A DNA stretch of 9,686 bases from Chloroflexota bacterium (lineage in GTDB: Bacteria > Chloroflexota > Dehalococcoidia > Lucifugimonadales > Australimonadaceae). Shown here piece after piece: positions 1-5,997 of this stretch. The DNA is taken from assembly GCA_026713505.1 (NCBI GenBank), contig JAPOOH010000360.1:1-9686 (forward strand), read 5' to 3'. Position 1 is the first letter of the stretch; each line of letters begins with the position of its first letter. Below the pieces are notes generated by a model. That model did no database searches and was not told the origin of the DNA. It saw nothing but the letters and a program-made list of their open reading frames with translations. The position numbers and the translations under genes are program-made.

Positions 1-987
1 ATTGCCGAAGTGCCCGAACACCAGCGCGATCGAGAGCGAAGCGAACCCCTCGCCCATGTAGTTGAAGTGCCGGGCGACGCCCCAGTAGCCGCTGTACAGG
101 ATCTTCCGCCCTCCCGCTTCGATGTACTTCGGCTCGATGATGCCGAGGAACTTGCGGTCCGGCCACCGCTTGAACGTGTACTTCTGCATATTGGCGCCGC
201 GCGAGATGCTCCAGCCGAACAGAAGGAGCGCAGCCGTGCCGATGAGCCAGACGTACGTCCACGGCGCCGAGAACCCGGGGTCAGGGTGCGCGGCCATCCC
301 CCACAGCGGAAGGATGAACAGCCACCCGTAGACCACGAGTCCGCCCCAGAACAGCATGAAGCCGAGCCGCTCGTGGATCAGGTCGTAGGTGTAGAGCTGG
401 ACGCGCTCGAAGACGAAGTAGTCCAGTATGTAGAACGTGAAGAACCCCGCGTACAGGAAAACGCCCGGATTGAAGTCGTCGCCGAAGCGGTCGTAGTGGT
501 ACGCGGCCCCGGACAGCGCGTTGAGCGACAGCATCGACCCGCCCACGACGTAGAACCACATCTTGACGTCGAAGCGGTTGTTGAAGAAGGAGATCTCCCG
601 CACGCGCCCGGTCCACAGTTCCGCCAGCAGGCCCTTCTGCCCGGTCTTCTGCTGGGTGAGCACCGCCAGCAGCGCGAAGATGAGCGTGAAGACCGTTCCG
701 CCCGCCACGGAGTAGACCGACGCCCGGTAGAACCACTCGCGCGGCATCCCTGTGATCTCGGTAGCCCACACGATCAGCACGATGACGAACACCAAGAGAC
801 CGTTCAGCCGGTAGCTGCGCGGTTCGCCGGTTGCCTCGTCGATGACATAGCCGGGGACCCGCCTCGCAGGCAGCACGGTCTGTGCCACGGCGAACACGGC
901 GAAGACGATCAGCGGGGTGAAGAACCCCCAGACCGCTTCCGTCCCGGATAGCTCGAACAGGTGCTCGATGCCAAGCCATTCGATCAT
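1..987 (-). CDS. ERG4/ERG24-family sterol reductase (C-terminus cut by window edge)
   Basis: A polytopic membrane protein of the sterol C14/C7/C24 reductase family (PF01222), which reduces sterol double bonds with NADPH. The 329 visible residues start at the ATG at 987 and run off the window. Family landmarks occur in the right order: GRVREISFFNNRFDVKMW (127-144), aligning with the eukaryotic GRELNPRIG..D-K region; LGFMLFWGGL (208-217), aligning with GFGFMLxFGDL; SRGANMQKYTFKRWP (262-276), aligning with FRGxNxQKxxFRR-P; and SGYWGVARHFNYMGE (299-313), aligning with SGWWGxxRHxNYxGD. About eight hydrophobic segments are visible. By comparison with family members, roughly 50-60 C-terminal residues should be missing. 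A GGAAGGGGG tract lies about 9 nt before the ATG and a promoter-like pair lies 35 nt before it. The family call is firm. The double bond reduced is unknown, and the divergent first signature (no LNPR) warns against naming C14 or C7 activity. Confidence 0.82.
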   Translation of the reverse strand, partial: MIEWLGIEHLFELSGTEAVWGFFTPLIVFAVFAVAQTVLPARRVPGYVIDEATGEPRSYRLNGLLVFVIVLIVWATEITGMPREWFYRASVYSVAGGTVFTLIFALLAVLTQQKTGQKGLLAELWTGRVREISFFNNRFDVKMWFYVVGGSMLSLNALSGAAYHYDRFGDDFNPGVFLYAGFFTFYILDYFVFERVQLYTYDLIHERLGFMLFWGGLVVYGWLFILPLWGMAAHPDPGFSAPWTYVWLIGTAALLLFGWSISRGANMQKYTFKRWPDRKFLGIIEPKYIEAGGRKILYSGYWGVARHFNYMGEGFASLSIALVFGHFGN

Positions 988-1003
988 GACGGGGTACCCC
1001 CTT

Positions 1004-1018
1004 CCGCCCGGCGGGCGG
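1004..1018. other. GC-rich hairpin after the P1 peptidase gene
   Basis: Perfect 6-bp stem CCGCCC / GGGCGG with a 3-nt loop (GGC). It lies about 50 nt past the P1 peptidase stop and just before the sterol reductase start. There is no T-run on either side, so it is not a textbook intrinsic terminator. It may still affect read-through from the peptidase gene, or it may be chance in GC-rich DNA. Confidence 0.25.
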
Positions 1019-1022
1019 GGCC

Positions 1023-1052
1023 ATTATGAATATGGGTGCGGAAGCGGGTCAA
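1023..1052 (-). promoter_or_regulatory. Putative sigma70-type promoter of the sterol reductase gene
   Basis: On the minus strand TTGACC (1052-1047) is followed by an 18-nt spacer and CATAAT (1028-1023), each 5 of 6 to the -35 and -10 consensus. The -10 ends 35 nt before the ATG at 987, a distance close to that of the other promoter-like sites here. A 5-bp palindrome, GGGTC-AAT-GACCC (1046-1058), overlaps the -35 and could be an operator half-site or chance. The site lies between the peptidase stop and the reductase start, so the reductase need not depend on read-through. Confidence 0.45.
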
Positions 1053-1068
1053 TGACCCACGGGTCCAT

Positions 1069-2139
1069 TCACGAGCGGTACTTTCGCACCACTCTCTCGA
1101 GCTCGTCCAGAGGGAGAGCGTGTGCCGTGCGCCCGTTCAGGCCGGTCATGGTCTCCGCCGAGGTCAAGGCGTTGATGATGGACTCTTCCACCGCCTCTGC
1201 GGTGGCGTCAAAGAGGGGGTCGATGTGGTCCAGGGGCAGCATCCTGACAGCGAGGGGCTCATCGGCGCCGGTGACGTGGTTCCCGGTAGAGAAGGCCAGG
1301 AAGATGTCGCCGCTGCCGTTGTGCCCCGACCCTCCGGCCCTGGCCAGGCCGACAGTGGCCCGCGTCGCCAGCCGCCGGCACTGGACGGGCAGCAAAGGCG
1401 CATCCGTAGCCACGATAATGATGATGGAGCCGCCGGTGCGGGTGCTTCGGGGCAGGGGCGTTACGTCTGGCCCTATCTCCATGCCCACGGGGACGCCATC
1501 GACGCGCAGGTCGGCGCGGGCGCCGTAGCCGTAGTTGGCCTGTACCAGCGCGCCTACGGTGAACCGGCCGCTCCTGGTCTCCACCAGCCTGGACGACGTG
1601 CCGATGCCACCCTTGAAGTCATGGCAGATCATGCCCGTGCCGCCCCCGACGCACCCCTCGGCGGGGGTCCCTCCGGAGGCTGAGGCGATGGCCTGGAAAA
1701 CGTGCTCCTTCGTAACGTGGAAGGCGTCGATGTCGTTGAGAAAGCCGTCGTAGGTCTCGGCGACAACCGGCAGCAACCAGCTCTTGGCGTAGCCGTTGTC
1801 GATCGCGTACTCCACCAGGGCGTCCCGTACGAGGCCCACCTGGTGGGTGTTGGTGATGCCTATGATCGACCCCAGCATGCCGGACTCCTCGATCCAAGGG
1901 ATGCCGGTCATCTCCCCGTTGCCGTTGAAGGAGAAACAGCCGCAGAAGGCGTTGTCGTTCCAGATGTCGCCTTCACGAGGAACGACAACGGTGACCCCTG
2001 TCCGGGCGATGCGCGGGCTGTCGTGGACAAGGGTGGTGTGGCCCACCAGGACGCCGTCCACGTCAGTGATGGCGTTGTACCTCCCGGTGGGGATGCGGCC
2101 GATGGCAAGGCCGAGGTCTCGATAACGTGCGCGCGGCAT
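1069..2139 (-). CDS. P1-family (DmpA-like) self-processing aminopeptidase
   Basis: A 356-residue Ntn-hydrolase of the DmpA/BapA family (peptidase family P1, PF03576), which releases N-terminal amino acids or beta-amino acids from peptides and amides. Family hallmarks are the N-terminal YNAITDVDGVLVGHTTL (21-37), AETYDGFLNDID (128-139), EGCVGGGTGMICHDFKGG (161-178) and GGSIIIIVATDAPL (236-249). The expected autocleavage is G237/S238, giving chains of 237 and 119 residues, close to the 249 and 126 of DmpA. S276 and D278 in NGSGDIF lie 38 and 40 residues after S238, the same spacing as Ser288 and Glu290 after Ser250 in DmpA/BapA; Asp replaces Glu. The ATG at 2139 is preferred over ATGs at 2211 and 2328 because GGAGG lies 5 nt upstream, the protein then begins like DmpA, and a promoter-like element lies inside the longer reading. 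There is no signal peptide, so it is probably cytoplasmic. Substrate is unknown. Confidence 0.9.
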   Translation of the reverse strand: MPRARYRDLGLAIGRIPTGRYNAITDVDGVLVGHTTLVHDSPRIARTGVTVVVPREGDIWNDNAFCGCFSFNGNGEMTGIPWIEESGMLGSIIGITNTHQVGLVRDALVEYAIDNGYAKSWLLPVVAETYDGFLNDIDAFHVTKEHVFQAIASASGGTPAEGCVGGGTGMICHDFKGGIGTSSRLVETRSGRFTVGALVQANYGYGARADLRVDGVPVGMEIGPDVTPLPRSTRTGGSIIIIVATDAPLLPVQCRRLATRATVGLARAGGSGHNGSGDIFLAFSTGNHVTGADEPLAVRMLPLDHIDPLFDATAEAVEESIINALTSAETMTGLNGRTAHALPLDELERVVRKYRS

Positions 2140-2144
2140 GACGT

Positions 2145-2149
2145 CCTCC
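2145..2149 (-). promoter_or_regulatory. Ribosome binding site deciding the P1 peptidase start
   Basis: GGAGG on the minus strand, 5 nt before the ATG at 2139. The alternative upstream in-frame ATG at 2211 has only a weak GGCGGGAA-like sequence. This supports the 356-residue product. Confidence 0.65.
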
Positions 2150-2177
2150 GGATCTTGGATGCCCTTTGTCAGAACGG

Positions 2178-2186
2178 AAGATAGCA
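2178..2186 (-). promoter_or_regulatory. Extended -10 promoter-like element of the P1 peptidase gene
   Basis: The minus strand reads TGCTATCTT (2186 to 2178), matching TGnTATnnT. It ends 38 nt before the ATG at 2139. There is no recognisable -35 hexamer at 17 nt spacing, as expected for extended -10 promoters. It faces away from the matching element of the divergent cyclase gene. Confidence 0.45.
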
Positions 2187-2259
2187 CCAAGCCAGCTTCC
2201 TGCTCCTGCATGAATCGTTCCCGCCTCCACGGCTGCCGCCCACGCCTCTTTCCTCCTTT

Positions 2260-2268
2260 TGGTATGCT
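2260..2268 (+). promoter_or_regulatory. Extended -10 promoter-like element of the cyclase gene
   Basis: TGGTATGCT, matching TGnTATnnT, ending 37 nt before the ATG at 2306. No clear -35 is seen. The gene's ribosome binding site GGAGG (2295-2299) follows, 6 nt before the start codon. Confidence 0.45.
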
Positions 2269-2305
2269 CGCTCCCGACGCCCATCTCCCGTGACGGAGGT
2301 CCGCC

Positions 2306-3253
2306 ATGACCACGCGCCAACTGCCCACCGAAGAGGAAGTGCTCGGCTATTTCGAGTCGCTCAGCAATTGGGGGCGCTGGGGCGACGACGATGAGCTCGG
2401 CACGCTGAACCTCGTCACGCCGGAGAAGCGCAAGCAGGCCGCGGCGCTGGTGAAGGACGGCATCAGCATCGGCTGCGCGCGCCCCGTCAGCACACAGTAC
2501 GCGCTCGACCAGCCGATCACGCCCGTCCACTTCATGGTGGACACCGGCGAGGAGTACTGCCTCGACGACGAGAAGGAGTGGGTAACCCAGAGCTCCGGCG
2601 ACTACTTCGGCATGGCGATCCATGGCCCCGGCCAGACCCACCTGGACGCGCTCTGCCACCAGTTCTGGCAGGGGAAGATGTACAACGGACGCCCCTCCAG
2701 CCTCATATCGTCCAGCGGCAAGGCTGCATTCGGCGCCGTGGACGGCATGAAGGACGGCCTCGTCACGAAGGGCGTGCTGCTCGATCTGGCGAAGATGCGA
2801 GACGTCCTCTGGTACGAGCCGGGCGAGGCCGCCTACGTTGACGACCTGGAGGCGGCGGAGAAGGCGCAGAGCGTGCGTTTGGAGGAGGGCGACGCGCTCC
2901 TTGTCCGGTTCGGTTGGACGAAGCGGCGCTACATGCTCGGCCCGGTGCCGCGCGACGGCGGACGCGCCGGGCTGCACGCCTCCTGCCTGCCGTGGCTGCA
3001 CGAACGCGGCATCTCCGTGCTGGCGTGCGACAGCGCGCAGGAGGTGCGCCCGACCGGCTACGATCGCTTCTTCGGGCCGATCCACTCGGTCGGGCAGGTG
3101 GCGATGGGGCTGTGGCTCGTGGACAACGCGGACTTCGAGGCGCTCGCCGAGGCGTGTGCGCAGACGGGGCGCTACGAGTTCATGTTCACCGTCTCGCCGA
3201 TGAACTTCCCCCTGGCGACCGGGTCCCCCTTGAACCCCGTTGCCATCCTCTAG
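2306..3253 (+). CDS. Cyclase-family (kynurenine formamidase-like) metal hydrolase
   Basis: A 315-residue protein of the PF04199 cyclase family, which includes bacterial kynurenine formamidase and other metal-dependent amide or ester hydrolases. The metal-binding signature is HGPGQTHLDALCH (106-118), giving H106, H112, D114 and H118 as likely ligands, in the family's H-x-G-T-H-x-D-x-x-x-H style with a two-residue insertion. GPIHSVGQVAMGLWLVDN (257-274) is the expected C-terminal active-site region. At 315 residues it is longer than the roughly 210-residue KynB type and fits the long subgroup common in catabolic loci. The start has a good GGAGG. There is no signal peptide or membrane segment. 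It is divergent from the P1 peptidase, 166 nt apart, and precedes a carboxylate permease gene after a 337-nt gap. The context suggests breakdown of an amide or lactone substrate, but no kynurenine pathway gene is present, so I do not name it kynB. Confidence 0.88.
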   Translation: MTTRQLPTEEEVLGYFESLSNWGRWGDDDELGTLNLVTPEKRKQAAALVKDGISIGCARPVSTQYALDQPITPVHFMVDTGEEYCLDDEKEWVTQSSGDYFGMAIHGPGQTHLDALCHQFWQGKMYNGRPSSLISSSGKAAFGAVDGMKDGLVTKGVLLDLAKMRDVLWYEPGEAAYVDDLEAAEKAQSVRLEEGDALLVRFGWTKRRYMLGPVPRDGGRAGLHASCLPWLHERGISVLACDSAQEVRPTGYDRFFGPIHSVGQVAMGLWLVDNADFEALAEACAQTGRYEFMFTVSPMNFPLATGSPLNPVAIL

Positions 3254-3404
3254 CATGACCCTCCGCCCCGCGCGCGAAGGCGTATCCGGCCCGCTCTCCC
3301 TTCGAGGAGACCTTTGCGCAACTCCGTCGGCGCAGCGGGACTCTTCCCACCCACCCGCCCGAACGCTTGAGGAGGACACCCCCACGCCGCGGCCTGCGCC
3401 CGTG

Positions 3405-3426
3405 GCAGAGGGGGTTCCCCCTCTGC
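3405..3426. repeat. Perfect 10-bp hairpin inside the intergenic element
   Basis: Arms GCAGAGGGGG (3405-3414) and CCCCCTCTGC (3417-3426) are separated by TT. The stem is perfect over 10 bp. There is no T-run after it, although it could act as a bidirectional transcription barrier between the cyclase and permease genes. The neighbouring C-rich tracts (3377-3383, 3430-3434) resemble intergenic repeats I associate with this kind of genome; that is recollection, not a search result. Confidence 0.55.
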
Positions 3427-3450
3427 ACTCCCCCATCCCGCAGGCTGCTC

Positions 3451-3480
3451 CATGGCTCGACAAGCTCACGACGAGCGAGG
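3451..3480. repeat. REP-like palindromic word (TCGACAAGCTCA type)
   Basis: GCTCG (3455-3459) pairs with CGAGC (3472-3476) around a loop containing ACAAGCTCACGA. The word CTCGACAAGCTCAC with flanking complementary arms belongs to a class of short extragenic repeats that recur in many bacterial genomes ('GAGCTTGTCGA' repeats). Only one copy is visible here. Confidence 0.45.
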
Positions 3481-3498
3481 CGAGAGTTACGCAAAGGT

Positions 3499-3522
3499 CT
3501 CTACCAGTTGAGCGAGTACGGC
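3499..3522 (-). pseudogene. tRNA 5'-end-like fragment (D-arm only)
   Basis: Read on the minus strand, 3522 to 3499 gives GCCGTACTC followed by GCTCAACTGGTAGAG, the latter identical to a common bacterial tRNA D-arm. The order acceptor strand, two-base joint, D-arm is right. What follows cannot form a 5-bp anticodon stem, and there is no GTTCRANNC T-loop at the right distance, so it is not a functional tRNA. It overlaps the outer end of the right inverted repeat by three bases. It could be the remnant of a tRNA at an old insertion boundary, or chance. Confidence 0.3.
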
Positions 3523-3590
3523 TGTGGGGCGCGGGATCATGGGGTGCGGGTCTGTCCATTCCGGGCGCCCGACGGGGCGTTCGCTAGCCC

Positions 3591-5597
3591 ATGGACGCCA
3601 TTACGACGGCGCTCGGCTACCTGTTCGACCCTCTCTACTGGGGCGTGCTCCTGAGTGTCGTCGCGCTTGCCGCCATCGCGAGCGCCATACCGGGCATGAA
3701 CGCATTCCTCGTGATGGCCCTTGCATTCCCCTTCATCCTCTTCGAGGTCGACGAACCTGCCATCGGGCTCGTGGCGCTGGCCACCATCAGCGGCGTCAGC
3801 AACACGCTGGACTCGGTGCCGGCCATCCTCATCGGGCAGCCGAGCGCCGCGACGCAGGTGACGTTCCTGGAGGGGCACCAGCTCGCCCGGCAAGGGCGTG
3901 CGGCGCACACCCTGGGGGCGGTGTACGCCGTTTCCGCGCTGGGCGGCATCGTCGGCGCTGCTCTGTTGACGATCGCCATCCCTGTCGCGAGGCCGTTCGT
4001 GCTGCGGTTCGGCTTCCCGGAGCTAGCGGCCACCGGCATGGTCGGCATCGTGATGGTCATCGTGTTGAGCCGGGGTGAGATGGTGCGCGGCCTCATCTCG
4101 GCGCTCGTGGGGATGCTGCTGGGCATCATCGGCTCCATGGGCAGGCTCACGGTGGACCCGTTCGTCAGCATGCCGCTCATTCCGTTCATCATCGGACTCT
4201 TCGCGCTGCCGGAGCTCGTGGACCTGATGATGAGCCGCCGGCCTGTTGCGGCGGAGGGTGCGACGTTCGGCAGGAGCGAGGTGCTGCGCGGTGTGAGATA
4301 CGGCATCTCCCGCTGGAAGATGACGGTGCGCCAGTCCGCCTTCGGCGTCTTCCTGGGGGCGATCCCCGGCGTCGGCTCGGCCGTGGTGGACTGGTTGGCC
4401 TACGCTTTCGGCATCATCCTCGCGAAGGACCGCTCGGGGTTCGGGAAGGGCTCGCTGGACGGCGTGCTGTTCGCCGAGTCCGCGCAGAACGCGAAGGAGG
4501 CGGGCGCTGCGCTCCCCACGCTTGCGCTCGGCGTCCCCGGCGCGCCGACGTGGGCGCTGGTCGTGGTTGCGATGATCCCATACGGGATCGCGCCCGGCCC
4601 GGAGATGCTCGGGTCGCAGGCGCACATCACCATCCTGCTCGTCATCACGCTGGCCCTGGCAAACCTCATCATCTCCGGCATCGGGGTGGGTGTCACGGGC
4701 TTCCTCGCCCGGCTCACCGCCGTTCCCTACCCCATCATCGGCGCCATCGTCATCCCTGTCGCGCTGCTCGCCACGTTCGTGGACACGACGAGCTGGCGCG
4801 GTATCCAGGTGGCGCTCGGCATCGGAGCGATGGGACTGGTCATGAAGCGCTACAGCTGGCCGAGGCCGCCGATGATCCTCGGCTTCATCCTCGTAGAGGT
4901 CATCGAGCGGAACCACTTCAACGCGGTCAGCCTCCACGGCTACGGCGGCTCGCTCACCCGCCCCATCACCATCGCGATCCTGCTCATCGCCGTTACGGTC
5001 GCGGCGGTGCTGCTGCGCTCAGTCACACGCATGGAGCGTGAAACGGAGCTCGCCGTGGAGAACGCGGACGCCGAAGGCGCGCCCGCTCGCCGCTGGAGGG
5101 AGCGCTTCCTTAACCCGGACGTGCTCATCCCGCTCGTGGTTATAGCCGGTGTGGGACTGCTGCTGTGGGACCATCTGCAGAACCCGGTGCAGGACCGGTG
5201 GCGCTTCACCACCTACCCGTTCTGGCTGCCGGCGATCGCGCTGGGGTTGCTGGCATTCGAACTCTGGCGCGGCATCAGGGGCCGGCCGCCGGTCTCCACC
5301 ATCATGGACATCGGGCTCGTCAGCAGTGGCACGGAGGGTGCGCGTGGAGCGGCGCTGCGGATGCTGGGGCTGTTCGCGCTCTTCCTGCTGGTTGGCACGA
5401 CCGTCGGCCTCAAGTGGGGGGCGCTCGCATTCGCGCTCGCCGGGCCGGTGGTGATGCTGCGGGGGCATGGGCGGTGGCTCATGGCGCTCATCACGGCAGC
5501 GGGGGTCTGGACATTCATCTACGTCTTCCTGGACAACATCCTCTTCATCATCTACCCAGAGCCGTTTATCCGTGAGTGGTTCACCAGTTCCGGCTAG
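3591..5597 (+). CDS. Tripartite tricarboxylate transporter permease, TctA-TctB fusion
   Basis: A 668-residue integral membrane protein. Residues 1 to about 480 are the large permease TctA (PF01970): two inverted halves with the proline-glycine re-entrant loops SAIPGMNAF (31-39) and GAIPGVGSAVVDW (256-268), EGHQLARQGRAAHTLG (94-109), and AESAQNAKEAGAALP (295-309) leading to LALGVPGAPTW (311-321). After a charged linker (about 481-506), residues 507-660 hold four hydrophobic segments like the small permease TctB (PF07331). The complex normally imports carboxylates using a periplasmic binding protein, TctC, by secondary transport; no tctC is in the window. The ATG at 3591 is the earliest start because an in-frame TAG lies at 3585-3587 (TAG CCC ATG). 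It has no Shine-Dalgarno sequence, which is odd. In the first half NTLDSVPA (71-78) replaces the YGGSTTA-type motif of classic TctA, marking a divergent subgroup. Substrate is unknown. Confidence 0.88.
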   Translation: MDAITTALGYLFDPLYWGVLLSVVALAAIASAIPGMNAFLVMALAFPFILFEVDEPAIGLVALATISGVSNTLDSVPAILIGQPSAATQVTFLEGHQLARQGRAAHTLGAVYAVSALGGIVGAALLTIAIPVARPFVLRFGFPELAATGMVGIVMVIVLSRGEMVRGLISALVGMLLGIIGSMGRLTVDPFVSMPLIPFIIGLFALPELVDLMMSRRPVAAEGATFGRSEVLRGVRYGISRWKMTVRQSAFGVFLGAIPGVGSAVVDWLAYAFGIILAKDRSGFGKGSLDGVLFAESAQNAKEAGAALPTLALGVPGAPTWALVVVAMIPYGIAPGPEMLGSQAHITILLVITLALANLIISGIGVGVTGFLARLTAVPYPIIGAIVIPVALLATFVDTTSWRGIQVALGIGAMGLVMKRYSWPRPPMILGFILVEVIERNHFNAVSLHGYGGSLTRPITIAILLIAVTVAAVLLRSVTRMERETELAVENADAEGAPARRWRERFLNPDVLIPLVVIAGVGLLLWDHLQNPVQDRWRFTTYPFWLPAIALGLLAFELWRGIRGRPPVSTIMDIGLVSSGTEGARGAALRMLGLFALFLLVGTTVGLKWGALAFALAGPVVMLRGHGRWLMALITAAGVWTFIYVFLDNILFIIYPEPFIREWFTSSG

Positions 5598-5601
5598 TAT
5601 G

Positions 5602-5610
5602 TGCTATCAT
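5602..5610 (+). promoter_or_regulatory. Extended -10 promoter-like element of the coiled-coil gene pair
   Basis: TGCTATCAT, matching TGnTATnnT, ends 36 nt before the ATG at 5647. It begins 5 nt after the permease stop, so the small-gene pair probably has its own promoter. No -35 is apparent. Confidence 0.45.
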
Positions 5611-5646
5611 GTATCAGCGATCACCTGAGTCCCGTCGAGAAGAGGC

Positions 5647-5997
5647 ATGACAACCGAGCCCCTACAGCCGCAGCAACCCGCTCAAGAGGCGATCCCGCAA
5701 TACTTCGTGGACTTCGTACAGGAGAACGCGCGTCAGCACGCCGAACTGGCGGCGAGCCTCAGCCGCCTGGAGGTTAACCACACCTCCAGCCTCGCCGAAG
5801 TGAAGTCCGGATTGCATGAGAGCGTGGGCCAGGCGCGGGAGGAGGTGCGTGAACGAACCGACGGCTTGCGCGAGAGCGTCGCCGAGGTGAAGGGTGCAGT
5901 GAATGTCATCAGAAACTTCACCATCGCCACTTTCGGCGCGATGTTCACGCTCATGCTCATCGTTCTGAGCGCAGCCCTTCGAGGAGACCTGCCATGA
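5647..5997 (+). CDS. Small coiled-coil protein with C-terminal membrane anchor
   Basis: A 116-residue protein of no family I can name securely. Residues 1-17 are Pro/Gln-rich. Residues 18-90 are highly charged with heptad-like repeats (HAELAASLSRLEVNH, 31-45; EEVRERTDGLRESVAEVKG, 65-83), predicting a long coiled coil. Residues 91-111 (FTIATFGAMFTLMLIVLSAA) form one membrane segment near the C-terminus, followed by a short RGDLP tail. This layout recalls DUF1640/CCDC90-type and XhlA-type small membrane proteins, but the match is architectural only. It overlaps the next gene by 4 nt (ATGA), implying translational coupling, and the two proteins share the same layout, so they may form a hetero-oligomeric membrane complex. 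The ribosome binding site is weak (GAGAAGAGG just before the ATG). Confidence 0.7.
   Translation: MTTEPLQPQQPAQEAIPQYFVDFVQENARQHAELAASLSRLEVNHTSSLAEVKSGLHESVGQAREEVRERTDGLRESVAEVKGAVNVIRNFTIATFGAMFTLMLIVLSAALRGDLP

Larger units (their letters stand above)
3307..3501. repeat. MITE-like element bounded by 18-bp inverted repeats
   Basis: GAGACCTTTGCGCAACTC at 3307-3324 is repeated in inverse orientation at 3484-3501 (GAGACCTTTGCGTAACTC on the minus strand), 17 of 18 identical. They enclose a 159-nt core holding a 10-bp perfect hairpin and a TCGACAAGCTCA word. The element is 195 nt long and has no coding capacity, so it is non-autonomous if mobile. I could not find a clear target-site duplication. 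It could instead be two independent copies of a scattered genomic repeat in opposite orientation. Confidence 0.5.
3254..3590. other. Gene-free stretch built of repeat-like elements
   Basis: 337 nt between the cyclase stop and the permease start. Reading frames through it are rich in Arg, Pro and Gly and match no recognisable family. It holds an inverted-repeat-bounded element (3307-3501), a strong hairpin (3405-3426), a REP-like word (3451-3480) and a tRNA-like fragment (3499-3522). I see no convincing promoter for the downstream permease. A good SD-like GAGGAGG (3370-3376) has no start codon at a useful distance. Confidence 0.7.

Noticed and set aside
991..1000. Palindrome GGGGTACCCC next to the sterol reductase start as an operator or hairpin
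   Set aside because: A 10-bp palindrome in GC-rich DNA is weak evidence, and its centre is too tight to form a stable RNA hairpin.
2137..2328. N-terminal extension of the P1 peptidase, starting at 2328 or 2211
   Set aside because: The extra residues do not look like the family N-terminus, overlap the cyclase start (2328) or a promoter-like element, and lack a good ribosome binding site. The ATG at 2139 has GGAGG at 5 nt.
3440..3522. A complete tRNA gene on the minus strand
   Set aside because: Only the acceptor 5' strand and D-arm are plausible. No anticodon stem pairs and no T-arm is found, so it is reported as a fragment only.
2063..3559. Long minus-strand open frame (498 codons) opposite the cyclase gene
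   Set aside because: It is antisense to a clear PF04199 gene, is rich in Arg, Ala and Gly as expected for a GC-rich shadow, and shows no family motif.
3240..3587. Plus-strand open frame (115 codons) in the gene-free stretch
   Set aside because: It starts inside the cyclase gene without a ribosome binding site, is low in complexity (Pro, Arg, Ser) and translates through the inverted-repeat element.
4023..4937. Minus-strand open frame (304 codons) opposite the permease
   Set aside because: Extremely rich in Asp, Glu, Arg and His, the usual mirror of a hydrophobic membrane protein gene. No recognisable domain.
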